From Motilibacter aurantiacus (GTDB lineage Bacteria > Actinomycetota > Actinomycetes > Motilibacterales > Motilibacteraceae): a stretch of DNA of 64,000 nt. The stretch is from contig NZ_JAANNO010000007.1 in NCBI RefSeq assembly GCF_011250645.1, positions 132,635-196,634 of the forward strand, given 5' to 3'. The stretch's first letter is position 1, and every line of letters starts with the position of its first letter. The position numbers were made by a program, and so were the translations under genes. Positions 42,507 to 51,758 of the stretch are shown here, in pieces. Below the pieces are notes generated by a model. It made no database searches, had not been told where the DNA came from, and saw nothing but the letters and a program-made list of their open reading frames with translations.

Positions 42507-43469
42507 GTGCGCGTGAAGAAGACCCCGCCGCCGGCACCGGCAGCATCTGCTGCCCCGTCCGAGACCCGGGTGCTCGCCCGCAGCTGCCTCTTCGCCGGGG
42601 TGCTCGGCCTGATGACCGCCGCCGTCCCCTTCTCGCCCACCGCCCCGCGCGGGCTCTCCTTCCTGCTCGGCGTCGCCGGGCTGGCCCTCGGCACGGTGCT
42701 CCTGCGGCTGCGTGCCGTCCCGCGTGCCGCGCTGCACGTCCTCGTCGCGTTCGCCACGCTCGTGCTCAGCGCGGGGATCTCGGCCTGCACGACCTCGGCC
42801 GGGGCCGCCGTCACGTCCTACTGCTTCCTCTGGCCGGCCATGTACGCCGCCTGGTTCTTCTCCCGCCGGGCCGCCTTCGCCCACCTGCTGCTCATGGGCG
42901 CGGGCTTCGCGGCCGGGCTCGCCGCGGCGGGGCTCCCGTCGGCCGCGCAGACCTGGGCCTTCGCCAGCGCGAGCATCGGCGCGGTCGCCGTCACGATCAA
43001 CTCGCTGGCGTCCCGGCTGCGCGTGCTCGCGGACCGCGACCCGCTCACCGGCCTGCTGACCCGGTCCGCGTTCGCGGAGGCGGCCGACCGCGCTCTGCGC
43101 CTGGGTGAGCGGACCGGCCGCCCGGTGAGCCTGGCGCTGCTCGACCTCGACGCCTTCAAGGCGGTCAACGACCGGGACGGGCACCAGGCCGGCGACCACC
43201 TGCTGCGGACCCTGACGCGGGCCTGGCAGGGGGCGCTCCGGCGCAGCGATGTCCTCGGCCGGTACGGCGGCGACGAGTTCGTGCTGCTCATGCCCGACAC
43301 CGACCGGGTCGCTGCCGCCGGGGTCCTGCACCGGCTGCGGCAGGCCACCCCCGACGGCAGCTGGACCTCCGGCACCGCGCAGTGGCAGGAGGGCGAGAGC
43401 TTCGACTCCTGGCTCAGCCGGACCGACGCCGACCTGTACGTGCACAAGCGGGCACGGCAGAGCGCCTGA
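42507..43469 (+). CDS. Membrane diguanylate cyclase (GGDEF)
   Basis: This 320-aa protein has an N-terminal membrane sensor of about five to six helices (residues 25-175), then a GGDEF domain: ADRDPLTGLLTRSAF, LLDLDAFKAVNDRDGHQAGD and GRYGGDEFVLLMP with an intact catalytic motif. No RxxD inhibitory site is obvious before it. It would make c-di-GMP from GTP. GTG 42507 was taken; a second GTG at 42513 has GGAG 5 bp upstream and may be used instead. The 278 bp upstream hold no other gene. Confidence 0.92.
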   Translation: MRVKKTPPPAPAASAAPSETRVLARSCLFAGVLGLMTAAVPFSPTAPRGLSFLLGVAGLALGTVLLRLRAVPRAALHVLVAFATLVLSAGISACTTSAGAAVTSYCFLWPAMYAAWFFSRRAAFAHLLLMGAGFAAGLAAAGLPSAAQTWAFASASIGAVAVTINSLASRLRVLADRDPLTGLLTRSAFAEAADRALRLGERTGRPVSLALLDLDAFKAVNDRDGHQAGDHLLRTLTRAWQGALRRSDVLGRYGGDEFVLLMPDTDRVAAAGVLHRLRQATPDGSWTSGTAQWQEGESFDSWLSRTDADLYVHKRARQSA

Positions 43470-43500
43470 GCGCTCGCCCCGGCCGGCCCGGTCTCAGGCG
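43463..43500. terminator. Possible bidirectional terminator between convergent genes
   Basis: Inverted repeat CGCCTGAG (43463-43470) and CTCAGGCG (43493-43500) with a G+C-rich inner segment that can fold further. It spans the stops of the diguanylate cyclase and oleD genes. Confidence 0.45.
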
Positions 43501-44459
43501 TACGCCGCCGCGAGCCGGTCGAACCCCTCGGCCAGCGACACCTGCGGCTCCCACGCCAGCAGCTCGCGCGTCCGCCGCTGGTCGAACCAGTGGGCGGTGG
43601 CGAGCTGCTCGGCGAGGAAACGCGTCATCGGCGGGTCGTCCTGCCGCCGCAGCGCGCTCCACACCCGCTCGACCAGTGCCCCCCCGGCCGCGGCCACCGG
43701 GAAGGGCACGTGCAGCCGGGGCGGCGCGACCCCGGCTGCGCGGCAGATCCGCTCGAAGAGCTCGGCCACGGTGCGCGGCTCGCCGTTGCTCACGACGAGC
43801 GGACGGCCGTGCGCGACGTCGGCCCGGTCCAGCGCGGCGACCATCGCGGCAGCAGCGTTGTCGACGTAGGTCGTGTCGATCAGCGCTGCGCCCGACCCGA
43901 CCAGGGCCAGCCGCCCGGAGCGTGCCCGATCCACGATTCGCGCAACGAGCTGCGTGTCCCCCGGGCCCCAGACGAGATGCGGGCGGATCGCGACGACGGC
44001 GAGGGACGGCGAGTCGGCGGCGAGGGCGAGCTGCTCCGCGGCTGCCTTGGTCCGCGAGTAGTGGCCGTGAGCGGCTTCCGGGTCGGCCGGTGTGGCCCCG
44101 ACGCCGATCAGCGAACGGCCGGCGTGCGCGACGGACGGGGAGGAGACGAAGACGAGCCGCGGCACCCCCGCCTCACGCGCCATGTCGAGGAGCACCTGCG
44201 TACCGACGATGTTCGCTTCCACGAACTGCTGTTCGGTACCCACGATGCCGACGCGGGCGGCGAGGTGGACCACCCCGTCGACGCCCGCGAGAGCGCCGCG
44301 GGCCGTCGCCCGGTCGGTGATGTCGCCGCGCACGTCCTGCGCCCCCTCGACGCCGGACGGCCGGCGCTGCAGCGTGCGCACCTCGTCACCTCGGGCGACG
44401 AGCGCGGCTGCGACGGCGCCGCCCAGCATCCCGCTCGCGCCGGTGACGAGCGCCCTCAC
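43494..44459 (-). CDS. oleD: 2-alkyl-3-oxoalkanoate reductase
   Basis: This 321-aa extended SDR reduces the beta-ketoacid from OleA to a beta-hydroxyacid. RALVTGASGMLGGAVAAAL (2-20), VHLAARVGIVGTEQQF, FVSSPSVAHAGRS (catalytic serine) and HGHYSRTKAAAEQL (YSRTK) are OleD-like. RPHLVWGPGDTQLVARI also matches. GTG 44459 overlaps the oleBC stop by 4 bp, so oleA-oleBC-oleD is one operon. Outside this operon it would be called only a 3-beta-HSD-like epimerase. Confidence 0.92.
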   Translation of the reverse strand: MRALVTGASGMLGGAVAAALVARGDEVRTLQRRPSGVEGAQDVRGDITDRATARGALAGVDGVVHLAARVGIVGTEQQFVEANIVGTQVLLDMAREAGVPRLVFVSSPSVAHAGRSLIGVGATPADPEAAHGHYSRTKAAAEQLALAADSPSLAVVAIRPHLVWGPGDTQLVARIVDRARSGRLALVGSGAALIDTTYVDNAAAAMVAALDRADVAHGRPLVVSNGEPRTVAELFERICRAAGVAPPRLHVPFPVAAAGGALVERVWSALRRQDDPPMTRFLAEQLATAHWFDQRRTRELLAWEPQVSLAEGFDRLAAAYA

Positions 44460-47035
44460 GGGGCGCCGACCCGCTCACCCGCGAGCACCCGCGACGCCCA
44501 GGCCGCGACGCGCGACCGGTCGATCTTGGAGTTGTGCCGGATGTCGGTCGGCAGCTCGCGCACGGCCAGCACCGCCGCGACCTCCACCCCGGCCACCGCG
44601 CGCACCTCGTCGGCGAGCGCGAGCGGGGCGAGCCCGCCGCGGCGTACGGGTGGCAGCGGCTCGACCACGACGACCGGCTGCTGCGTGCCGGCCGGGCCGA
44701 CCCCCACGAGCGCCGCGCGCGCCACCGCAGGCAGGGACTCGACCCGCTGCTCGACACCGACCGGCGGCAACGGCCTGTCGGCGGTCAGGACGAGGTGGGC
44801 CAGCCGGCCCTCGACCCAGAGCCGGCCCTCGCCGTCCAGGTGCCCGACGTCCCCGGTCCGGTGCCAGCCGGCGTCGCGCCGGCTGGCCCGCTCGGTCCGC
44901 CAGAGAGCGTCGTAGCGGTCCTTGACGTGCGCACCGCGCACCGCGATCTCCCCGAGCACGTACGGCTCGGCGGTCAACGTGCCCGTGGCGCCGCCCGCCG
45001 GGTCGAGCGGGCTGACCGCGACCTCGACCTGCGCGAGCGGGCGCCCGACGCAGACGCCCGCCCCCGGCCCGGCCTCCTCGACCTCGGCCAGCGTCACGTC
45101 GGTGACCGGCAACGCCTCGGTCATGCCGTACGGCGTGTGCGCCTGCGCGCGCGGCATCAGGGCCAGCACCCGGCGCAGCAGCGCGGCCGGGACCGGAGCA
45201 CCCGCGGAGAGCAGCGTCTCGACCCCGCCGAGCGCGGCCACCTGCGCCGGGGTCAGTCGGTCGGCGGTCGCCACGACGGACACCAGGGCCGCCGGCGACG
45301 CGAAGACCGTCGTGGCGTCCACGGCGGCGACGGCGTCGGCCAGGGCGGCCGCCGTCAACGTGCCGGGCGCGGTCACGTCCATGTCCGGCACGGCCGACAC
45401 CGCGCCGAGGGCCGGCCCGAACAGCGCGAACGGCGCGAAGGCGGCGACCAGCCGGGTGCCCCCGGTGACGAGGTACGCCGACGACAGCGCGTCGCGGACC
45501 GCCTCCAGCTGGGCGACGGTGTAGACCGCGCCCTTGGCCGGCCCGGTCGAGCCGGAGGTGAAGAGCACGGCCGCGTCGGCCTCGGACGGGGGTGGCTCCG
45601 GCAGCGCGCTCCCGGACCCGCGCCGGGCCAGCCCGGCCAGGGTCGTGCGCGCCCCCAGCAGGCGCACCGTCGCCGCGTCGACGGGCCCGGCCGCGATGCG
45701 CGTGCCCGGCCAGCCCAGCGCCCGGGCGGCGGCCAGGGCGCGCGGGATGCCGATGACGTACGCCGGGGCGGCCCCGCGGACGGCGCGGGTCAAGCCGCGC
45801 AGGCCGAGGCCGGCGTCCGCCACGACGACCGGGGCGCCGAGGCGCAGGCAGGCGTAGAGGGCGGCGGTGAGGTCGGCGCCGGGCGGCACGAGCAGCGCGA
45901 CGCGGTCGCCGCGGCGTACGCCGAGGTCGGCCAGGCCCGCGGCCAGCTCGTCGATGCGCCGGGCGAGCAGTGACCAGGAGACGGTGCGCCCGGAGGCGCC
46001 GAGCTCGACGACGGCGGGCGAGGGGTCGCCCGCGCGCTCCTGCAGGGCCGACCACAGCGGGACGCGCGCGGCGGCCGGGGCGGGGGGCGGGGGGGCGGCC
46101 GGGTCGGTCAGCGCGTCGAGCCACTCGAAGACCGTGCCGGCCACGTCGGCGTCCTCGGCCAGCAGGTGGCCGGCGCCCTCGAAGCGGTGCACGTCCGCGT
46201 GCGGGAGCCGGTCGCGCAGGTCGTGCAGGTAGCGCTCGCGGAACACCGGGTCGCGCGGCCCCCACAGGATCAGCGCCGGCACGTCGGTGAGGGTGCGCGC
46301 GCCTTCGGCCACCGCCGACAGCGCGGGGGTGCTCGGGTGGTCGGGCGCGAGCGGGATGTCGTCGACGAACCCGCCCACCGCGGCCCGCCGGCCCCGGGAG
46401 GCGTACGGCTCGAGGTACGCCCGGCGCACGTCCGCCGCCAGCGGGGGGGAGGCGAGCGCGAGCGTGGTCGCGACGAACGCGGGTGTGTGCACGGTGGACA
46501 GCGGCAGTACCGAGCGCGCGAGCGCGAGCGCCGGAGGCACCGGGGCACCCTCGGGCTGCGCGACGGCGGTGTTCGTGAGCACGACGCCGCAGAGCTGCTC
46601 CCGGTGGGCCAGCGCCCAGCCCAGCGAGATCACGCCGCCCCAGTCGTGGCCGACGGAGACGACGGGGCCGGTCAGGCCGAGCGCGTCGGTGAGCGCGCCG
46701 AGGTCGTCGATGCGGCGCTGCAGGCGGCGTACGGTGCCCGTCCGCTCGGACCAGCCCATGTCGAGCTGGTCCACGGCCACGACCCGCCACGAGGGCTCGC
46801 CCCGGGCGTCGCGCTCGGCGGCCGCGGCCAGCAGCGAGCGCCACAGGTAGGACCAGGTCGGGTTGCCGTGCACGCACAGCAGCGTCCCGACCGGCTCGCT
46901 CGTGAGCGTCCCACCGTTGTCGAGCACGTGCCAGGTGCGCGGGGTGCCGTCCTCGTCCGGGGTCTCGACCAGCCGCGACCAGCGCGCGTCGAGCCCGGGA
47001 AGGCCCGGAGGGGGCAGCTGGGCGGCTGCCCTCAC
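44456..47035 (-). CDS. oleBC: Fused OleB-OleC: beta-lactone decarboxylase plus beta-lactone synthetase
   Basis: This 859-aa fusion has an N-terminal alpha/beta hydrolase and a C-terminal AMP-forming ligase-like half. Residues 1 to about 310 resemble haloalkane dehalogenases: CVHGNPTWSYLWRSLL, nucleophile Asp131 in SVGHDWGGVISLG, and a late GAGHLLAEDA histidine. From about 330 the ANL domain runs, with AVLFTSGSTGPAKGAVYT, TPYGMTEALPVTDV and WHRTGDVGHLDGEGRLWVEG. OleC closes the beta-hydroxyacid to a beta-lactone and OleB removes CO2 to give the alkene. OleBC fusions are known in Actinobacteria. GTG 47035 overlaps oleA (GTGA). Confidence 0.93.
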   Translation of the reverse strand: MRAAAQLPPPGLPGLDARWSRLVETPDEDGTPRTWHVLDNGGTLTSEPVGTLLCVHGNPTWSYLWRSLLAAAAERDARGEPSWRVVAVDQLDMGWSERTGTVRRLQRRIDDLGALTDALGLTGPVVSVGHDWGGVISLGWALAHREQLCGVVLTNTAVAQPEGAPVPPALALARSVLPLSTVHTPAFVATTLALASPPLAADVRRAYLEPYASRGRRAAVGGFVDDIPLAPDHPSTPALSAVAEGARTLTDVPALILWGPRDPVFRERYLHDLRDRLPHADVHRFEGAGHLLAEDADVAGTVFEWLDALTDPAAPPPPAPAAARVPLWSALQERAGDPSPAVVELGASGRTVSWSLLARRIDELAAGLADLGVRRGDRVALLVPPGADLTAALYACLRLGAPVVVADAGLGLRGLTRAVRGAAPAYVIGIPRALAAARALGWPGTRIAAGPVDAATVRLLGARTTLAGLARRGSGSALPEPPPSEADAAVLFTSGSTGPAKGAVYTVAQLEAVRDALSSAYLVTGGTRLVAAFAPFALFGPALGAVSAVPDMDVTAPGTLTAAALADAVAAVDATTVFASPAALVSVVATADRLTPAQVAALGGVETLLSAGAPVPAALLRRVLALMPRAQAHTPYGMTEALPVTDVTLAEVEEAGPGAGVCVGRPLAQVEVAVSPLDPAGGATGTLTAEPYVLGEIAVRGAHVKDRYDALWRTERASRRDAGWHRTGDVGHLDGEGRLWVEGRLAHLVLTADRPLPPVGVEQRVESLPAVARAALVGVGPAGTQQPVVVVEPLPPVRRGGLAPLALADEVRAVAGVEVAAVLAVRELPTDIRHNSKIDRSRVAAWASRVLAGERVGAP

Positions 47036-48117
47036 CAGGCGATCTCGACGCAGGAGACGTTGAGCCCGGAGCCCACCCCCATGCAGAGCACGCGGTCGCC
47101 CGCGGTCAGGTGCTGCTGGTGCTGCGCGAGCGTGATCGGCAGCGCGGCGGGGCCGATGTTGCCCAGGCGCGGGAACGTCACGGGGAACTTCGCGGCGTCC
47201 AGCCCGAGCCGGTCGATGATCGTGGCGGTGTGGACCTTGGACACCTGGTGCATCACGTAGGCGTCCATGTGCGACCAGTCCCACTCGTCGGCCGCCTCGG
47301 CCCAGGCTCGCTCGGCGAGCGCCACGCCGGCCTCGAGCAGCGCGCCGTGGTCGGTGCGCATCTGCTCCAGGTCGCCCACGCAGAGCTCGTGGTGCTCGGT
47401 CCCGGCGCGCGAGATGCCGCCGAGGACCCGGTGCGCCCCGGGGTGGTCGGATGCGCGGCCGAGCACCGCTGCGGCCGAGCCGGACCCGAGCGTCAGGGTC
47501 GCGAACTCGCGCAGCCAGTCGGCCTTCGTGGTCTCCGGCCGCAGCAGGCGGGCGATGGTCGCCTCGTGCGTACGCCGGGCGCCCTCGCCGTCGACGATGA
47601 GGGCGTAGTCGATCTGCCCTGCATCGATCATCGTCCCGGCCAGCTGCATGCCGTTGACGAAGCCCAGGCAGGCGTTGGACAGGTCGAAGTTGAGCGCGGA
47701 GCGGGGCAGCCCCAGCGTGTGGTGCACGGCGGAGGCCGTGCTGGGCTCGAGGTGGTCACGGGAGACCGAGGTGTTGATCAGCAGCCCGACCGCGGACGCG
47801 TCGATGCCCGCCTCCGAGAGCGCCTTGGCACCGGCCATCGCGGCCGCGTCGGCGAACGACACCTCCTCGGGCCACCAGCGCCGCTCGACGATGCCGGCGA
47901 GCTTCTCGAACATCCCGGCCCGCAGGCCCAGGCGCTTCATCGTGGGCTCGAGCCACTCGTCGATCTGGGCCGACGTGACGACCACCGGGGCCTCGAGGCC
48001 CGACACGGACAGCAGGGCCGTGTCGGTGTGGCGGTAGGAAGCGTTTCCGTTCAAGGGGGTCCTCAGGTTCGGGTCGAGCGGCGTGGGTGCGCCCAACCGC
48101 ACCTGTCCATTGTCCAT
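47032..48117 (-). CDS. oleA: Acyl-CoA head-to-head condensing thiolase-fold enzyme
   Basis: This 361-aa FabH-like enzyme joins two acyl-CoAs to a 2-alkyl-3-ketoacid, starting long-chain olefin synthesis. The nucleophile is Cys150 in FDLSNACLGFVNGMQ. The catalytic histidine and asparagine are in MHQVSKVHTATI and RLGNIGPAALPI. ERRWWPEEVSFADAA near residue 79 is an OleA feature that separates it from FabH. ATG 48117 has GGAGGGG about 11 bp upstream. A longer frame to 48537 contains only G/R/A-rich shadow sequence. Confidence 0.93.
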   Translation of the reverse strand: MDNGQVRLGAPTPLDPNLRTPLNGNASYRHTDTALLSVSGLEAPVVVTSAQIDEWLEPTMKRLGLRAGMFEKLAGIVERRWWPEEVSFADAAAMAGAKALSEAGIDASAVGLLINTSVSRDHLEPSTASAVHHTLGLPRSALNFDLSNACLGFVNGMQLAGTMIDAGQIDYALIVDGEGARRTHEATIARLLRPETTKADWLREFATLTLGSGSAAAVLGRASDHPGAHRVLGGISRAGTEHHELCVGDLEQMRTDHGALLEAGVALAERAWAEAADEWDWSHMDAYVMHQVSKVHTATIIDRLGLDAAKFPVTFPRLGNIGPAALPITLAQHQQHLTAGDRVLCMGVGSGLNVSCVEIAW

Positions 48118-48194
48118 TGACGCGTCAGCCCCTCCGGGGGGCCGAGTGCCCGCCACGGCGGCTGCGTCCGCTGCCGGGCGCTCCGGCCGGCCGC

Positions 48195-50552
48195 TCAACG
48201 CGGGCGGGGCACGACGGCCCCGTCGGCGGGGAGGCCCGCCGTGCCGTCGGGGACGCCCGTGCCGTCCACACCGGCGCCGTCCGGGACACCGGTGCCGCCG
48301 GCCGTGCCGGCAGCGGGGGTGGCGCCCGGGTCCAGCGTGGCCGCCGGGTCGGGCACGACCGGCAGCGAGGCGTCCGGCGCGGGCACGCCGGGCTGCCCGG
48401 TCTGCCCCGTCTGGCCGGCAGCCGGCGCCGTGCCCTTCACGAGCGGGATCTGCACCGTCTGCTGGGCCACCATGACGGCGTTGACGACGGCCTGCCCGGA
48501 CACGACCTCCACGCCTGGCGCCGCGACGGCCTGCCACCCGGCCGGCGGGAGGACGACCGTCCGGGAGCGCACCGGGTTGAGCCCGTTGTCGGGGTCGAGC
48601 GTGAGCGTGAGACGCATCCCGCCGTCCGTGATCTCGGCGGCCTTCGGGATGCGGAACTCCAGCACCTGTGTTGCATACCCCTCGGGCGCCACTTCGACCA
48701 CCTGCGACCAGTACGGCCGTCCGGCCTGGTCGACGCCGGTCTGGGCGTCGCCGACGGCCCCGGCCGGCCGCCCCGGCGGGGTGAGCACCTCCGCGCCCTC
48801 GGGCAGCAGGTGGGTGAGCCCGACCCAGGACCAGGCGGTGCGGTAGCCCCTCTTCCGGTTGAGGGACTCGGGCAGCACCGCGCGCGCGGTGTTGCGCAGC
48901 GTGATCGTCCGGGTGACCGTGGCCGACCCGTCCTCCTGCAGCCGGACGACCTCGTCGATCGTGCGCTGGGCGAAGACGTCGACCTTGGACTCGTTGCCGT
49001 TCTGGGCGAAGACCGCGATGTGGTCCCCGCTCGAGGGGTCCGCCACCGCGCCGCCGAAGCCGTTGTCGGCAGCCATCTGCTGGGCGGTCGGGTCACGGAA
49101 CCACACCTGCAGGTGGCGGCTGGGAGCGGCGGCCGCCAGGGCCTTGACCTTGTCGAGCAGGCCCTCGCCCTGCGAGAGCCGGTCGACGACCGCGGTCATC
49201 AGCGCGAGGTTGAGCCCGGCCCGCGCGACGTCGTCCTGCTCGTAGTAGGCGTCCGCGAGCAGCCGCTGCACGATGTTGACGTCGTTGACCTCGCCGTACG
49301 CCGCGCTGGTCACCGGCCCCGTCGAGCGCAGCAGCTCACGGACGGCCGCGATGTCGAGCGCGATGACACCGTCGACCTTCTGCCCCGTGCCGCCCTCCCA
49401 GGCGCGGGCCATGTTCTCGCCCGCGACCCGGAAGTCGGGGTTGACGTTCGAGTTGACGAAGGGGATGCCCTGGGCCTCACCCTTGAGCTTCGGGGTGATC
49501 GGGTCGTCGGCAACGGGCTCCCACGGCAGCGGCGGGTTGACCCACGGCGTGCTCGGGTCGTTCGGCCCCTTGGGCAGCGCGTTGGGCCAGCGGATGCTGC
49601 CCGTGGCGTTCTTCTGGGGGATCGACAGCGCGCCCTCGTCGAGCCGCATCGTGGCGACGGTGAGCGGCGCACCGCCCGAGGCCCGCATCTCCGCCGGGTT
49701 GAGGATCGCGAGCAGGTAGTCCTTCGCACCACCTTCGCCGACCATGGCCGGAAGCTGCTGCAGGAGCGGCAGCGCGGCAGCCATCTGCGTACGCAGCTCG
49801 CGCACCTGCTCCAGAGCGGTCTCCTTGGCCTCCAGCACGCGCTCGGTCTTGGGGGCGGTCCCCTTGACGGCCAGCAGCTCGCGCTCCGCGCTCGCCGTCA
49901 GCCGGCTGATCTCCTCGGCGCGGGTGGCGGTGTCACGGATGACCGGGATGGAGAACTTGCCGTCGGCGTAGACCTTCGGCCCCGTCCCCCCGGACACCAC
50001 GCCGATGACGTCCACGCCCGTCCTGCCGGCCGTCACCATCTGGCCGGCCGCCGCGAGCAGGTGGTCGAGGTCGTCGACGGCCGTCGAGGCGACGGGCAGG
50101 TGCCCCGCGATGCGGACCTGCGGCTTGTCGGCCGCGTCCTCGGCGACCGCCAGGTGCGCTGCGGCGGCGTCCAGGTGTGCCACGGCGCCGGCCCGGTCAC
50201 CGCCGGTGAGCTGGGTACGGAACGCCTCGAGCTCGTCCTGGGCGCCGTTGGCGGAGTTCTGGATGTCGCGGGCCGACTGCAGCAGGCCGAGCGCCATCCA
50301 GGCCCCGGCCGCGCCGAGGGCACCCGCGACGACGAGGACGCCCACCGCCCAGAGCACCGGCTTGCGCCACCGCGGCCACTTGCTCCAGCGGCGCCAGACC
50401 AGCGCGCGCTTCCACCGCGCCTCGCGCCCGTCCTCGACGACCTCGACCCGGTCCAGCGGGTGCTGCCACACCACCGTCTCGGCGTCCGAGTCCTGGATCA
50501 GCGCGGGCGGCGGCTCGGGCGTCGCGGCACGGGGGTCGTGGCGGAGCGTCAC
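48195..50552 (-). CDS. DUF4012 membrane-anchored protein
   Basis: This 785-aa protein has a cytosolic basic N-terminus, one membrane helix (about 66-90, PVLWAVGVLVVAGALGAAG), a coiled or helical stretch, and a long extracytoplasmic part. YLLAILNPAEMRASGGAPL and GVIALDIAAVRELLRSTGPV are the DUF4012 core; this family lies near exopolysaccharide genes in many actinomycetes but its role is not settled. The last ~95 residues are low-complexity with repeated GVPDG/GVDGTG units (about 740-770) and probably unstructured, wall-spanning or cleaved. Neighbouring genes do not refine the role. Confidence 0.85.
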   Translation of the reverse strand: MTLRHDPRAATPEPPPALIQDSDAETVVWQHPLDRVEVVEDGREARWKRALVWRRWSKWPRWRKPVLWAVGVLVVAGALGAAGAWMALGLLQSARDIQNSANGAQDELEAFRTQLTGGDRAGAVAHLDAAAAHLAVAEDAADKPQVRIAGHLPVASTAVDDLDHLLAAAGQMVTAGRTGVDVIGVVSGGTGPKVYADGKFSIPVIRDTATRAEEISRLTASAERELLAVKGTAPKTERVLEAKETALEQVRELRTQMAAALPLLQQLPAMVGEGGAKDYLLAILNPAEMRASGGAPLTVATMRLDEGALSIPQKNATGSIRWPNALPKGPNDPSTPWVNPPLPWEPVADDPITPKLKGEAQGIPFVNSNVNPDFRVAGENMARAWEGGTGQKVDGVIALDIAAVRELLRSTGPVTSAAYGEVNDVNIVQRLLADAYYEQDDVARAGLNLALMTAVVDRLSQGEGLLDKVKALAAAAPSRHLQVWFRDPTAQQMAADNGFGGAVADPSSGDHIAVFAQNGNESKVDVFAQRTIDEVVRLQEDGSATVTRTITLRNTARAVLPESLNRKRGYRTAWSWVGLTHLLPEGAEVLTPPGRPAGAVGDAQTGVDQAGRPYWSQVVEVAPEGYATQVLEFRIPKAAEITDGGMRLTLTLDPDNGLNPVRSRTVVLPPAGWQAVAAPGVEVVSGQAVVNAVMVAQQTVQIPLVKGTAPAAGQTGQTGQPGVPAPDASLPVVPDPAATLDPGATPAAGTAGGTGVPDGAGVDGTGVPDGTAGLPADGAVVPRPR

Positions 50553-50806
50553 AGGCGAGTCCCGGGGTCGACGGCAGGGAGGCGAGTCCGAGAGGACGAG
50601 TCTACGTGCGTACGACGAGTCGGAGCCGTTGCGCGCTCCCCGGGGTTCAGTGCAGGCGCGGCCCTGCTCCGTCGGCCTCCTCGGGAGCGGGGCGCGTCGC
50701 CGAGGCGGTGGTCACGCGACCGCGTCCACCCGGTGCCCCCATGCGGTGCGCCGGACGTCATGATCGCCACGCCCCCGCGGCCGGCAGCGATCGCCCGCGG
50801 AGCGTC

Positions 50807-51670
50807 TCAGCGCAGCAGCTTCGACAGCCTGCGGTCGGCCAGCTTCTGGCCGCCGGTCTGGCAGGTCGGGCAGTACTGCAGCGACCGGTCCGCGAAGGAC
50901 ACCTCCGCGACCGTGTCCCCGCACACCGGGCACGCCTCGCCCGTCCGCCCGTGCACCCGCAGGCCGGTCTTCTTCTCCGCCTTCAGCTCGCCGGCCGCGA
51001 GCCCGACCGACCGGCCCACGGCGTCCTCGAGCACCTCGCGGATCACCGCGTGCAGGCGCAGCACCTCCTCCGAGGTGAGGTTCGACGCCGGCTTGAACGG
51101 CGAGAGCCGCGCCGCGTGCAGGACCTCGTCGGAGTACGCGTTGCCGATCCCGGCGACGACGGACTGGTCGCGCAGCACGCCCTTGACCTGCGCCTTGCCC
51201 GCCGCCTGAAGGATCCCGGCGAGGGCGTCCACGGTGAACTCGGCGGCGAGCGGCTCCGGCCCCAGCCGCGCGATACCGGGCACCTGCTCGACGTCGGGCA
51301 CGACGTAGACCGCGAGCCGCTTCTGGGTACCGGCCTCGGTGAGGTCGAAGCCCGACCCGTCGTCGAGGTGCACCCGCAGGGCCAGTGGGCCCTTCCCCGG
51401 ACGGGGCGGCACCGCCGGCAGCGACTCCTTCCAGCGCAGCCAGCCGGCCCGGGCCAGGTGGATCACGAGGTGCAGCCCGGAGACGTCGAGGTCGAGGAAC
51501 TTGCCGCGCCGGGTGGCGGCGGTGATCTCGAGGCCGCCGAGCGAGGTGACCGGCGGGTCGTACGTCTTCAGCACGTTGATCGCCGCGACGTCGACGCGCG
51601 CGACGACGCGGCCCACGGCCCGCTCGGTCAGGAAACGGGCGAGGGCCTCCACCTCGGGCAGCTCAGGCAC
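50807..51670 (-). CDS. Formamidopyrimidine-DNA glycosylase family (Fpg/Nei)
   Basis: This 287-aa base-excision repair enzyme shows PELPEVEAL immediately after the start, the helix-two-turn-helix region VVAGIGNAYSDEVLHAA, and a zinc finger CPVCG..QYCPTCQ at the end. The catalytic residue is the N-terminal proline exposed after start-residue removal, so GTG 51670 must be the start; an ATG three codons earlier would bury the proline. Several strings (FLTERAVGR, KTYDPPVTSL) match the mycobacterial Fpg2/Nei-like branch more than classical MutM. Divergent from the DUF1800 gene across 88 bp. Confidence 0.92.
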   Translation of the reverse strand: MPELPEVEALARFLTERAVGRVVARVDVAAINVLKTYDPPVTSLGGLEITAATRRGKFLDLDVSGLHLVIHLARAGWLRWKESLPAVPPRPGKGPLALRVHLDDGSGFDLTEAGTQKRLAVYVVPDVEQVPGIARLGPEPLAAEFTVDALAGILQAAGKAQVKGVLRDQSVVAGIGNAYSDEVLHAARLSPFKPASNLTSEEVLRLHAVIREVLEDAVGRSVGLAAGELKAEKKTGLRVHGRTGEACPVCGDTVAEVSFADRSLQYCPTCQTGGQKLADRRLSKLLR

Positions 51671-51758
51671 GCCGATCATCTTGCGCCAGCGCGGGCGGGA
51701 TCGGAAGGACTCCGCTCCAGGCGTACAGGAGCGGCCCGCGGCTGCCGAGACACCCCGG

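Noticed and set aside
48087-51209. A 1040-codon open frame antisense to the DUF4012 and Fpg-like genes
   Set aside because: The translation is Arg/Gly/Val/Asp-rich with no motifs; the opposite strand carries two well-recognised proteins. Long antisense frames are expected at this G+C content.
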